From Neomonachus schauinslandi (lineage: Eukaryota; Chordata; Mammalia; Carnivora; Phocidae): a stretch of DNA of 64,000 nucleotides. Position 1 is the stretch's first letter; the number at the start of each line of letters is the position of its first letter. The notes beneath the pieces are model-generated. The model saw only the letters and a program-made list of their open reading frames with translations. It had not been told where the DNA came from and searched no databases. This document shows, piece by piece, positions 23,020 through 34,470 of the stretch. The stretch spans positions 99,844,239-99,908,238 of the forward strand of contig NC_058410.1 in assembly GCF_002201575.2 (NCBI RefSeq). The letters run 5' to 3'. The translations under genes and the position numbers were made by a program.

Positions 23020-23400
23020 AGGCACACAAGCCTTTTACAATGTGGCCTTAGCCACCTCTCCAAGCTCATCTGGAGCCGCTCCCTTACCCTGTACTCTGAT
23101 CTCCAGTTAAAATGACCCCTCAATTCTTTCAATTCTTTCACGTGTGCCTGTCTCCAAGTGTCTGTGCATGGTGTCCGCAGGCCTGTGTCACCCCTGCCTT
23201 ACAAGGCTCTACGGAGAAGACAATCCCCAATCTAGTTCCATGCCTCCCCTCCCCGCCATGTCTTCTATTTCTCACATTGTTTTATATTTCGTCTCTCCCA
23301 CGAAAGAGTAATTTCTTGAGAGCAGAGATTTTGCCTTAATCAACTTTGATGCCTAGGTTGGTGTCTTGCCTAACAGGAGATTCTTAATAAATATTTTGAA
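23020..23400 (+). mobile_element. L2 3' end
   Basis: caggcacacaagccttttac, cttttacaatgtggcctta, ctctgatctccagttaaaatg, a T/C-rich stretch, and the terminus gagagcagagattttgcct followed by aataaatattttgaag are the L2 3' end. It completes the broken L2 beginning near 20900. Confidence 0.65.
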
Positions 23401-23439
23401 GATAAACAAATGCACATATCTGAATGCACTGTCATACTC

Positions 23440-23705
23440 AGACAATGATGATAATAATAATAAAATAACAATGGCAGCAACATATATTGGATCCTTAGTT
23501 TTCCAGGCACTGTCATAAGTGTTTTTAATATACTAACTCATTTAATCCTCATCACATTACATTACATAGGCACTATTTTTTTTTTTTTTTTTTTACAAAC
23601 TGAGGCACAGGGATGATGAGTAACTTGCCAGGGTTCAAATAGCTAGTAAGAATCAAAAAAAGAATCTGAACCCTCTGGGCTTACCACTCTCAGAGCCCAC
23701 CCTTT
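23440..23705 (-). mobile_element. MIR relic with poly-T expansion
   Basis: ccaggcactgtcataagtg, actcatttaatcctcatcac, a run of T's near 23578-23594, then acaaactgaggcacaggg and gtaacttgccagggttcaaat. The T run occupies the 'ccattttacag' position. Confidence 0.75.
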
Positions 23706-24044
23706 TAATCAATGTATTAATGTATTATATTGCCTCTCATGAAGAACCAAAATTCTAGACAAGTAGAAATCTATGGATTTGAAGAGCACGAGGAGACTAA
23801 TATTCTAGTCTAAGTGTAGGCCCAGTTTGGTGAGTATCTGGGGCAAATTATTTTAATTTCAGTGCACTCTGTAGAAATAAAGAAGGAAATAAGAAGCCTC
23901 CTTAGTTCCTCTCAGAAGGAATACAAGCTTCCCTTTCCACGGTCAGTTGGCTTGGCCATGGACAGTAATGTGCACAACTGCATAGCAGGGGCTGACAGAC
24001 AGGGGGACTACAAAATGTAGCAAGACATCAAGAACACAGTCTCC

Positions 24045-24227
24045 GGGATGCCTGGGTGGCTCAGTCGGTTAAGCGTCTGCCTTCGGCTCAGGTCATGATC
24101 CCAGGGTCCTGGGATCGAGCCCCGCATCGGGCTCCCTGCTCCGCGGGGAGCCTGCTTCTCCCTCTGCCTCTGCCTCTCTCTCTATCTCTCATGAATAAAT
24201 AAATAAAATCTTTTAAAAAAAAAAAAA
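24045..24227 (+). mobile_element. CAN-SINE, 'cccagggtcctggg' subtype
   Basis: Head gggatgcctgggtggctcag, then cggttaagcgtctgccttc, catgatcccagggtcctggg and ctccctgctccgcggggag. Perfect target-site duplication aagaacacagtctcc at 24030-24044 and 24228-24242. Low divergence suggests a recent insertion. Confidence 0.96.
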
Positions 24228-24242
24228 AAGAACACAGTCTCC

Positions 24243-24347
24243 TTTTTTTTTTTACCATTTTATTTATTTTTTTAATTTTATTTTATTATGTTATGCTAGT
24301 CACCATACATCATTAGTTTTTTGATGTAGTGATCCACGATTCATTAA
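24243..24347 (-). mobile_element. Young L1 3' tip, minus strand
   Basis: Poly-T, then tttattttattatgttatgc, accatacatcattagtttt, gatgtagtgatccacgattc: the reverse complement of the L1 3' tail. It abuts the SINE at 24045. It is the only young L1 piece in the window on this strand. Confidence 0.8.
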
Positions 24348-25329
24348 CACAGCAATAGCATCATCGCTGTAGCTATTAAACAAACAAACAAACAAAACCT
24401 TCAGACTGGGCAAAGGCCAACCCAACATCATGTATCTGGAGGAAATGTCATCTAAAATCTAAGAGACTGGGACCCAATGCCACCACCTTACTTCCAGAAG
24501 CAGGAGGATGTTTAAACACAGAACTCCAAGGATGGAATGAATAACCCGAGGTAAAACCTTTCTCACGGGAGTTGGGAAAGGGCCAAAAAGGAAAAGCAGG
24601 CAAAAATGATAAATTGTGCTCAATTTTAATAAATATGCAATTTTGCTTAGAGCCTTTAAGGCAGAAACCATCTGTGTGCCTCTGAGGAAGGGGCTGGTAC
24701 AGGGAGCAGAACCCGGTCTCATAGGTAAGCCAGTGTGGCTCCAGCCCTGGGTCTGGGCACCATGTGAAGGGTACTACTTCTATTTACTTCCCTCCTGATG
24801 TCCATCAGCCATACAGGATCCACTCTGACTTGTGTTTTCAGCAGAAATGATGATTAATTTCTGCTGATTTGTTCCCACCTTCTCTTGCCCTGGTCTCAGC
24901 AGCCAAGAGAAATAAGAGAGAGCACTGTGCCAGGCGCTGTGCCCTTGTATATATGCATCTGCTGGCCTTGTGAACTCCATCTGTGGCTTCCCAGTAAAAC
25001 AGACACCTCACGAAACCTACATGCAGCTTCAGAAACAGTAACCAAACAGAAACTAATCAAACTTACCCATCTTGGGAAAAGCCTCCAGGGTATCACCCCC
25101 ACCCAACCTGCTTCCCCACCCCTAAGTTTTCTCCTCCTTCTTCCGTGGCCCCACAAATAAATAACATGAGACTTACACTTAAGCACCTGTGGTGCCTGGG
25201 TGAACTGTTAATTATAAAATTTGGATATACCATCTGGGTTAACATTTGGCTGAGGACAGCTGAAGCTCTCAGTGCTTCTGAGAAAAACTATGAATATTTC
25301 TTCTATTAATTATTACACTATTTTCCCCA
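24348..25329. other. Unique DNA, no gene recognised
   Basis: Includes an (aaac)n run at about 24378-24396. Frames at 24459-24722, 24885-25160 and 24896-25186 have no recognisable motif. Confidence 0.45.
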
Positions 25330-25750
25330 GCTGGCATTTCCTTGTCTGTCCTCTCTGCCTGTGCAAATCCGAGCACTCCTCCACGGTCCCACGAAGCCCT
25401 TCCTTCGCCAACATGCTTGCTCTGACTTCCCAGTTGCAGTTTTAGTCAACATCCAAAAGTTATCCCTTACATGTCTTCTAATCGTTTCACATGTATTAGT
25501 TCAGACTCATCAATGCTGTGGCTATTATGCAGCACATGATCATATTCTTTTTTTTCTCTCATCATCTACAGCACCCGGAATGAATATTCCTTTAGCAATG
25601 AATTTCACATATGGTTCAGGGCATTAACACCACTGAATTATCAATCTCTGAAGGGCAGGAACTCTAACTTGTTACTCTTTGCAAGAGTCCCAGTGCCAAC
25701 CAAACTGTCTGCCCTTCTCGTAGATATTCAACGATTTGAAGCATGAAAAA
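25330..25750 (+). mobile_element. Probable L2 3' fragment
   Basis: The segment tctgaagggcaggaactctaac near 25650 and later attcaacgatttgaagcatg follow the L2 terminus. The upstream part (tccacggtcccacgaagccc) could be L2 'cctccaggaagccttccctg' but is weak. Confidence 0.4.
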
Positions 25751-27484
25751 AACCTGAATAAATATTCCAAAGACCCAGAATGTGTTTTCCAGCTATATTA
25801 TGCCATGCTGTAGATGGAAAGACCTTTAAAATCATCTAGTCAAAGCTTTTATTTTTACAGAAAAGGAAACCGAGGTCTAAGGAAGCTAGGTGATTTTCTA
25901 AGAACCAAGGGCCCATCAGCGGTGAGACAACACCAGGTGTTTCTATCATGGGGCCTAGAAATGAGGTCTTCCTTTTCTCTGCTTTGCACTCTGTCTGAGA
26001 AAAAGCAAACCCACACCTCAGTTCTTTTGCTACACTTGGGCATGTCATTCTTGGCTTCCTGATCCCCAAGTGCCCTCCCTAGACCAGCTAATCACAATTA
26101 TGCACACACACAGACTTAACCACAGGTTATTGGATCCTTTGAATGCCCTCTCGTGATTATGGTTTTCCTCCAGAATCTATAACCAGAATGTCTCCCCAAG
26201 ACCCAAGGGCATCCTTTCAAAAATTACCCCAAAGTTGGGCTTGGTGGTATATTTGTTTATACCAAACTGTAATTGTTCCTTTGGTCTTTGATTTTCTCAG
26301 ACATCGTTCTGCAGTTACCAGTACATGGCCAGCCTGAAGAGCTGGCAACACGGCTTTCCTCAGAACAGCTGCCAAGTGTGCCAGCCGCGCCATTTCCTAG
26401 GCTGGGAAGAGCAGGGTAACATTTCTCTCTTTCAGGAATCAGAATTGCTTTTTTTTTTTTTTTTTTCAACTTGAGGTAAAAGGCTTTCGTCACGTTTACA
26501 GGAGTACTAAAACCAGAACCCTCCCGCCAGAATGCTATCACATTCCCAGGACCTGCCATTTCCCTCGCTGCCCGAGGTATCAGAATCAGAGGTTCAGTGG
26601 AAGCTGTCTGTATGAATACCTGGTGGGCTCACCCTGACATGCCAAATATTTGGTGGGGTGGCAATTTAACCTCTTGCTTTCTAAGGCTCTGCTTTCAGGT
26701 GCCAGATGCTTCTAAGCTTTGGCCTATAAATTATGCATAAACTGTATAAACTGTTCTCTAAGAGTCTTGTTTGGGTCTTCCATCAGCTCCGAGTGAAACG
26801 CCAACAGGAACGACTAGAGGCATTCTCAAGAAAGAGGCAACAACGACACGTGCCTTCCCAAACATTTCTAATGATCTAAGCTATCTGACAGGACTGGTTG
26901 TTGGCAAAATTGCAATGTTCATCCTTCCCGTGGGAGGCATCCCCCTACTTTGGGGGCTCCCTCCACCCCAGGTGCCCAGGGCAGCGATCTCATGGACATC
27001 TGTAGCTTCTCTATGTGCTATTTGCCATAATGTTTTCCACTAAGAAGGAAGGACCCCTAACACTGAACATGTCTGCCCCTTCCTCACTCTCTACATCAAG
27101 TTCCATCTGTGTCATTCCCTGAACGTCTTGATTTCTGATAAAAAAAATAATAATAACCACACAAGTTATGAAATTTTGATGAGTTTCTTTAGCCTCTCTG
27201 CATCTCATTTGCATCATTTATAAAAAGAGATGGTGGGCTAAATTGTCCCAAAGCCTCTTTCTGCTCTATGTGCATCTATCATTGAACTATGGCAAGGGGC
27301 AGGGGTACGGGAGCTGATTAATAGGACTCCCACACTGTACTTGTTCTGGGTGCACGCTGTGATAAGTGCCTTCTAGAAATGATATCTTTCAGTGAGGGCA
27401 AGTTCAGGCCCTGTGGCAGATCAATGACAGAGATATTTTTGACCAGACAGACTTTTTGGCATCATTTTCAGAGATACCATGACA
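25751..27484. other. Mostly unique DNA, no gene recognised
   Basis: A short 'ttacagaaaaggaaaccgagg' segment near 25850 may be old MIR/L2. A T homopolymer lies near 26450-26466. Frames 25814-26062, 26257-26559 and 26771-27043 show no domain or motif that I recognise. Confidence 0.45.
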
Positions 27485-27735
27485 TGACAGAAACAGCCTG
27501 GATTTGATGTCACAAAAATCTGCATCTGAATGCAACTCAAACACTTACAAGCAGAGTGACCTTGGGCAATTTACCTCAGCTCAACGAAAGTCAATTTGCT
27601 TAACTATAAAATATCATAATACTTTTCTCAAAGAGGTGTTACTGTTGTTGCTGTTGTAATGAAGAATAAAATAAAATGTATAAAGCCTCTAAACAATACC
27701 TGGCAAATGAAACATATTCAGTAAACATTAATCCC
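27485..27735 (+). mobile_element. MIR relic
   Basis: acagcctggatttgatgtca, cagagtgaccttgggcaatt, taactataaaatatcataat, ggtgttactgttgtt and aacaatacctggcaaatg keep the MIR order. Confidence 0.72.
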
Positions 27736-27876
27736 TTTTTCACTGCTACTCTATCCAGATTTACTCTGTATATGCAAAAACTCCTAATTACTTCTTTTGG
27801 CTAATCCAAACTATGAATCTTTTCACTTTCTAGAATGAAGTATGAATTATTAATGTAGTAAAAATAATACCACCCA

Positions 27877-28080
27877 GGGGCGCCTGGGTGACTCAGTCAT
27901 TAAGCATCTGCCTTCGGCTCAGGTCATGATCCCAGGGTCCTGGGATCAAGCCCCGCATCCGGGCTCCCTGCTCTGCGGGAAGCCTGCTTCTCCCTCTCCC
28001 ACTCCCCTTGCTTGTGTTCCCTCTCTCACTGTGTCTCTCTCTGTCAAATAAATAAATAAAATCTTTAAAAAATAATAATA
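27877..28080 (+). mobile_element. CAN-SINE, 'cccagggtcctggg' subtype
   Basis: Head ggggcgcctgggtgactcag, then catgatcccagggtcctggg, agcctgcttctccctctccc, and a tail extended as (aat)n. Target-site duplication aataataccaccca ends at 27876 and recurs ending at 28096. Minus-strand frames 27893-28093 and 27946-28155 are SINE read-through. Confidence 0.95.
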
Positions 28081-28096
28081 ATAATAATACCACCCA

Positions 28097-29275
28097 ACTG
28101 ATGAGAAAAAGCTAACTGAAAATGACATATAGGAGACATAACTCAATCCTTCCATAGCTATTTGTTCTGTATTATTTCAGAGGTCTGGCTCCAAATTTTC
28201 ACTGCGTCAGAAGGGCAGATTAGCTGACCTGACCCCAGAATGCGCTCAATTTGCCACTATCTAAACACATGAAACTCAAAAATGTCCTCTTCCTTAATTC
28301 TAATAGGAAAACAACAACAACAACAACATACAAAGCAAGATTTCTTAAACATGGATATAGCATCTGCCTCCCTCAGCTAGCATCAAACCAAGGCCTAGAA
28401 GATAAATATTGCCTCATTTTTTCAGGAAGAAGCCCAAAACCACCTCCACCCTCCTTCCCCTGTAGGCATTTCCCTTTCTCATTATCTTTCTTACAGGGAA
28501 ATTGGAGTGCACAGTCCAATGAGTCATCACTTGATCAAATATGGCTCCAGCTGTGAGGAAGCTGAGGAGAGAATTCTCAGCATGGACATGGTTGGACTTC
28601 ATGGCCTTAAAAGGCCCAGATACCTTGGGAACTGGGGTTGGAGGCCCTCAAACCCATAGCAGCAAACTTTAGGGAAAATGAGCTTATTGCTGCTCTATCA
28701 TCACAACAGAGGAGAAGGCTGCCAGGAACCAGTTATAGAGGCAGAACCATTCTGTTGCTCTCAGAAGTCAAGGTGCCTGCATGCTGGGACATGGCCTTGG
28801 GAGTAAGCCATGCTGTCTTAGGTACCTTCTCCCTTAGTCTCACACACCTCATGCTTGTCCCCACACACTTCAGAGTCTCCTTTCTCACTGACCTCTCCCT
28901 CCACCTGTCTCCAAACTTCAATTCCCTAATACTCCTAAGGTAGATGGAGGAAAAATATTTAGACATTTAAACCAATTTAAATATGAACAGCTAATCCTTA
29001 TTAACCCAACTGGTAGAATTTAAGACAGTGGGACAAAGAAAAGATTTAGTGTTGGGTGAGATATTCTGAGACAAGGTCTCCTTCTTTGGTGGCCTTAATC
29101 CACCTATGTCAATAACCAGCTTCACTGACATATTCTCAGAGTCAAAACTCCCTGAAATACTTTTGGAGTGAAAGCAGATGAAAAGTGGATGGGTTGTAGC
29201 TAAAGGAACTCTGGTCTCAAATAGTAGTAGGGTCAACTTGAAGGGCTAAATAATAATACGAACTTCAGAAGACTT
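28097..29275. other. Unique DNA, no gene recognised
   Basis: Short (aac)n run near 28308-28328. Frames 28251-28556, 28638-28943 and 28991-29236 have no recognisable domain. Confidence 0.45.
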
Positions 29276-29308
29276 TTGTTTGTTTGTTTGTTGTTGTTGT
29301 TGTTGTTA
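29276..29308 (+). repeat. (ttg)n/(tttg)n microsatellite
   Basis: Four-base tttg repeats switch to three-base ttg repeats. Confidence 0.85.
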
Positions 29309-29559
29309 AGATGCCATGAAGCCTGGGAGGAGAAAGAAAAAAAAACTTAGTGGCAGAGTGGCCACAATCTTGTCAGAAGTTTGAACATTTCTGAGAGTTA
29401 AAGAATCCAGAAAGAATGGTTGCATCAAAGCTCACATGGGCATATGTCCTAAGTTTTTCCATAAGTGGCAATCTTTAAGACTGACATTAACAAAATACCC
29501 AGACCTCCTTTTATGAGATAGGAAATAAGAACTATATCTGAAATGGAAGTAACTGAAAC

Positions 29560-29812
29560 TCACACTTATATGTGTGTGTGTATTTGTATATACTTACATG
29601 TGTGTGTATATATGGCACAAAATGTATTTATATGCATATGCATGTGTATAAGTACAATATATAAGTATATGTGTCCATATACCTGTGCGTGTATATTGTG
29701 TGCATATAGAAGTATCTGTGTATATATAGTGTATCTATATGTGTATATATATATATATATAAGCACATGTATATACATGTATGTGTACATATATATTTAT
29801 TTAGATATAAAC
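29560..29812 (+). repeat. Degenerate TG/TA (purine-pyrimidine alternating) tract
   Basis: About 250 bp of alternating tatg/tgtgta/tatata units with interruptions, including a pure (ta)n run at about 29745-29760. Frames on both strands translate it as Tyr/Ile/Cys-rich low complexity (29543-29866 and 29566-29790) and are not genes. Alternating purine-pyrimidine DNA of this kind can adopt left-handed form. Confidence 0.85.
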
Positions 29813-30493
29813 ATAGATGAATGGATATATGACACTACTGACAAAAAATTCAATAGCAACCTGTAAACAGGATTTCCATTCTGAAGTACTTCTGCCTCAG
29901 CTAGGATTAAACCTTAGCTACCACCACTCTCAGCCTTCGAATTTCAAAGAAACTGTTATCCATTTCCTAGTTCTATTAGGATGTATTCTGAAGCCTTGCT
30001 GATATATCCTTGTACAGCTCTGGCTCACTGTTCTTTCAGGCTGTTCAGAATAATTTGATTATTGGAATGCATGTGATAAGGTCAGCTGCCTCTTTCACCC
30101 TCACCCCAAAGGTATTTGCACTTTAACAGGTGAAGGCCAAGATTCTGTTTGTTTTGTTTTGTTTTTTCAAGATGGTAGACTGACTGTAGTAGAATATAGA
30201 AGTGTGCCTCCTCCTCCTTCAGGGCTGCTATTAAATAGTTAAATTAATGATAAAAGAGAAAAGTTTTCTTTAAAAGTGAATAAATCCCTAACAGTGGAAA
30301 AAGGAGAGACTCCACAAATTCCTTGAAGATGGAGAGTACAAGGAAGCACTGTTTTGCAGAAGCAAAGGAGGAAGCCACAGTCTAGAATACAGGCAGAAAG
30401 AGGTTATAGAGGAGTGGCTTCTTCGGGGTTTTAGGAAAAGTTATTTTGATCCTTCTTGTTCTCCATTTCTTCCAACTATCAACAAACTGTAAT
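29813..30493. other. Unique DNA, no feature recognised
   Basis: Contains a short (gtttt)n run near 30150. Nothing else nameable was seen. Confidence 0.5.
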
Positions 30494-30513
30494 AGGAAAA
30501 TAAAGACATCTTT

Positions 30514-30741
30514 GGGGGCGCCTGGGTGGCTCAGTCCTTAAGTGTCTGCCTTCAGCTCAAGTCATGATCCCAGAGCCCCAGGATTTGGGAGTCCTGGGAT
30601 CAAGCCCCTCGTTGTGCTCCCGGCTCAGCGGGGACTCGGCTTCTCCTTCTCCCTCTGCTCCTCTCACCACTCATGCTCCCCCGCCCTCCCTCTTTCTCTC
30701 ACTCTTCCACATAAAGGAAAAATAAAATCTGTTTTAAAAAC
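30514..30741 (+). mobile_element. CAN-SINE with divergent body
   Basis: Head gggggcgcctgggtggctc, then gtcatgatcccagagcccc with an extra inserted segment before gggatcaagcccc. The 20-bp perfect target-site duplication aggaaaataaagacatcttt lies at 30494-30513 and 30742-30761. The perfect duplication with a diverged body suggests an already variant source copy. Confidence 0.95.
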
Positions 30742-30761
30742 AGGAAAATAAAGACATCTTT

Positions 30762-32068
30762 TATACAAAAAAGAGTTTACCTCCTGCATACCCTTCCTGA
30801 GGAAGTAACTTGAAGATAAATACCCTCCAACAAAGGGTGAAATCCAAGAAAGAAAAAGCCTTGAGCTGTAACAATCTCTGGGAATGACTCAAAGTCCAAT
30901 AAAAATGAATCAGGGGTTGACAGCACCATAGACAACACATAAAGCAATCGCTCCAAATTAGAACAGACACTCCGTGGGCTCCATGGCTAACTTTATAAGC
31001 AAGAGAAAGGAACTGATCCCATTCGATAGATGCAATGAGCATGAAGCTGTAAGATCATAATAATATGGTGCAGGAAACTTCATTTCTTCTTCTAGTAATT
31101 AGAAACTGTAGGAAAAGAAAAACTGCTCAAAAAAGTTACGGTCTAAATATGAAACAAACTCAAATGTGACACAAATGGAGTATCTGCAAGAGTTTACTTA
31201 GAAGGAATTCCTTTGACTCTGATCCGTCAAGGGGCATAAAGAGGAAAGGAGGACATGATAGTTCTTGAAAGTATAATGAATAGTATTTAAATAAGCCTAA
31301 TAATCTAAAGGCAGTTTTAATGGACTTCAAATTTGAAAACGTACACACAGATAAAGATCCCTGGAAAAAACTCCTTTTTGTATAGAATGGGTGTTCCAAG
31401 CAACTGTCACCCAATAAAGAGATAATTTCCCCTTGAGCACCAGACTTGCCCCTATATTAGTTGCTACCTTTGGATCGTAGGCAAGATGAAGCAACTTTTT
31501 TATAAAAACCGTGCCATAGTTTGGATTTAGGCATAAGTAAATACTTGGTTTTTAGTATTATGATTTAAGAGAATGACCATTACTTGTGAACAGGCACCTT
31601 AGCCAATGAAAGACTAGTCACTCCTCTGAGACTCCCGAAAGGCCCCATAAAGGAGAGAACCTTTTGTCCTCTCTTTAGGGTGACCTGATGTTACAGGCCA
31701 AGACCTCCTGACTGACACTGCAGATACACCTCCTGGATCCCACTGGCAGAACTGCAGTCATACTCTTTGTGGTCCCGACAACCACTGGGACAACACCCAG
31801 CGAACCCTTCTCCATGCCCAGAATGTTCCAGGCTCTGCCAGGAGTAATGCTGAATGAAATCTCTTCTTGCCTCTTCCTGGCTCCAAGGGCAACAGCAGAG
31901 GCATGTTAGGTGAGTCTGGTATTTCTACCATACCAGTCTGTTCCTTGTAAAAAAGAGGAATCTAATTCCACTTCTGGAATTTGAAAATTTGTTTTTAACT
32001 TGACTAACAAAGCCTAGAAGAATTAATTGTGATTATTCAACAGAACATAAATGCTATCACCCTGATCA
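30762..32068. other. Unique DNA, no gene recognised
   Basis: The stretch 31600-31900 is moderately GC-rich with Pro/Thr-like codons in some frames but stops in all. Frame 31160-31414 (minus) is unremarkable. Confidence 0.45.
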
Positions 32069-32236
32069 GTGTATATTTAAGCCACAGTTGACAGAGGTTT
32101 GTGAGGGCTGTGGGGCTCCGTGAACTGGGTGACAGAGTAGGGCGCCGACACCCTCATGTGACTAGTGGAGGGTCTAGAGATGTTATGCTAACTTCCTGAC
32201 CTACAAATGAGGGGCTGTTTGGCAGTACTCAGAGAA
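32069..32236 (+). repeat. Dispersed direct repeat, copy 1
   Basis: Shares a 32-base identical run (32084-32115) and further blocks (gtgactagtgga, cctgacctac, aatgaggggctg) with 34162-34338. By eye the two are about 80% alike. I cannot match it to a named repeat family. Confidence 0.75.
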
Positions 32237-32289
32237 CAGCACCTACACATGTGAACACGACGAGCTCAGGGTAGGAAGGCGGTCAGGAG

Positions 32290-32470
32290 GAGAGGAGCCT
32301 GGTGTGGCGGAAAGAACACATGCGTTACTACTAAGGGTAACTCAGTTCAATCCGGACTCCACAGTCTACTGGATGTGTGAACGGGGGAATAATATAAGTT
32401 TTCTGGCCCTCGTTTTCCTCTTCTATAAAGTGACCTCATGAGGTAATACAAAGTTCCTGGCATCTAGAGG
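32290..32470 (+). mobile_element. MIR relic
   Basis: ggcggaaagaacacatgcg, actcagttcaatccggactcc, tcttctataaagtgacctcatg and agttcctggcatctagagg match MIR order, with the 'gtgacctt' part reduced. Confidence 0.6.
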
Positions 32471-34161
32471 TCTCTCGTATACGACTCTTGCTTTCCTTCA
32501 CGGCAAGTACTTCACGCACCACACTTCTTCCTCAAAATCCATTCTGAAGAAGTGAGTTCTGTATAAATGCTCACTAGTGCTATCAAGGAAACTGAGGTAC
32601 GAAGCCAGTCATTTCCTCTCACCCCTCATCATCTGCCATCAGCTACCTCACATTACCCTCCTAACAGGAAAAAAAAAGAAAAAAAGTGTCTTGATTTCTG
32701 AGAGCCTTACTTATGTAAATGTTCAGGATAAAGCAGGTCCATTCAGGACGCTGAATATCCTGTGGTCAAGCAAGGTATCGGACAGGTGACACTGGGTGAT
32801 ACTGACAAAGGAGTAAAAACCCAGGCAGGTCCCGCTGGCCTGGCTCCGCTTTGCCCCCGCACCCAGCCCTCCGCGGCCAGGGTTCTGGAGTTTGCAGCTG
32901 GAGCTGCCTTTTGTCAATGTCTACGAAGTGCTGGAGCCACAGGGCCTTTCAGACACCAACTTCTCTTTGGACTTAGAAATTCCACCTTTCAAAATGTTCC
33001 TCACGAATGTTTCCCATCATGTCTATCTTGTTATGATTAGGTTGAAAGAAAAAGAATTTTCCACTGGTCAGTCTCTTCCTCGGTGGGTGTAGGTTTTAGT
33101 AAAAATTCTGAACTTTTCCCTTTAGTGATGGTCTCTTAAAAATCATCTTGTTATTATTTTTCTTTTTTCTTTAAATGCCATGGCCAAGAATTACTTCCTG
33201 GTGGTTTATTGTGGAAAACTCAGATCATCAGTCCACTTAATGTCACTTCACTTTACTGTCTGTGCCAATTAACTAGGTTCAGCAAGAACACACTATGATG
33301 GAGACAACCTGGCCAGTTGAGTGCATGCTCCTTCACAGCCAGATAGCATGTGCAGGACTTAGCAAAGCTCCAGCACTTCTCCCATTAACAAGGAAGGAAT
33401 TCCTAAGTTTAACCCCTCAACCATAAAGCTGAGGTCTGAAAAATAATTAATCATATTTGTTTACAAAAATAACACAAAGACTCCAGGGTCTTACCACCTG
33501 GCCTACAATATCAGCCCACATCAACATACCCAGCTTCGCTTAATTCTCATAGCCATAGCCAGTTCCCTCACCACCTTTTAATATCCCCCTCCCACCACTG
33601 CCACCAGTATCTCTGGAAGCTTCCAGGAATATCTCCTAGAACTCAGAGTTTCTTCAGGCCAACACTCTAATTTAGATCATTGGGCTTTTTTTCAGGGCAC
33701 TGTCCACACCTGACCATCATGCAGGGTCAGCCCTCACTGCATGCCCTATCATGGATGCTCTATTTCAGACCTCTGACCCTCTTTTGGGATGTTGCTGTCC
33801 CCATTGCCCCTGCTGATGATGACTCCTGGCAGGGCCACCAAGAGCAGCCTCATTGAGGGCAAGGTCATCAACCTCCCAGAATCTATCTTCCCTTTAGACT
33901 TAGGTGGGACACCAGTTACATGAGCATAGAGACTCACCAGAATGATAGAAGTCTTCTTCTATGTCAAGGGCTGGACACATGATTAAAGCCAAGCCAAGCA
34001 GACACTTCATCTGCAAAACAGGACTTTGATCTTAGGCAGCATGAGGTAAGAACGTAAGAAAATGGTCAATGTTCACCTCTCTTGCTTCAGTTCCCAGACA
34101 AGCCTGCCCAGTGCGTCCTGCCGAGGCTGCCCTGACTTCTTTTACCCAAGCTTAGTTCTCC
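32471..34161. other. Unique DNA, no gene recognised
   Basis: A GC-richer part at 32815-32960 carries a few CpGs (gctccgctttgcccccgc). Frames 32762-33040 and 32723-32917 cover it on both strands without a recognisable product or splice signal pair. Confidence 0.45.
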
Positions 34162-34338
34162 AGTATATGTTTAAGCAACAGTTGACAGAGGTTTGTGAGG
34201 GCTGTGGGGATCACTGGGTGGTCAGCTGGGTGATAGAGCAGAGCACTAATACTCTTGTGTGACTAGTGGAAGGTCGAGAGATGTCGTGCTAACATCCTGA
34301 CCTACGAATGAGGGGCTGGTAGCTAATTCTCAGAAAAC
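34162..34338 (+). repeat. Dispersed direct repeat, copy 2
   Basis: Partner of 32069-32236, same orientation, about 2.1 kb away. The identical run is at 34178-34209. Copy 2 has a few small insertions around gggtggtcagctgggtgat. Confidence 0.75.
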
Positions 34339-34470
34339 TGTAAAGGATGAGCCAAGAGCATCCTCATCATTGTTAGAAAGTAAGAATTCTTAGAGGATAC
34401 TTTTAAGTGGAATCCTCACTATCAAATGCTGGATTGACGCACAAAAATAAATTTAAGAATATAGGAGAGA

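Noticed and set aside
27877..28080. Minus-strand frames with repeated RERHSERGNTS-type peptide, also at 40641-40850
   Set aside because: The same peptide appears wherever this SINE subtype occurs; it is antisense SINE translation.
29543..29866. 107-codon Cys/Tyr/Ile-rich frame resembling a small secreted peptide
   Set aside because: It is translation of the TG/TA microsatellite; the opposite strand is open too.
31600..31900. GC-richer stretch that might be an exon or an ERV LTR
   Set aside because: No frame stays open, no polyadenylation/TATA layout or TG...CA ends could be defined, and no duplication flanks it.
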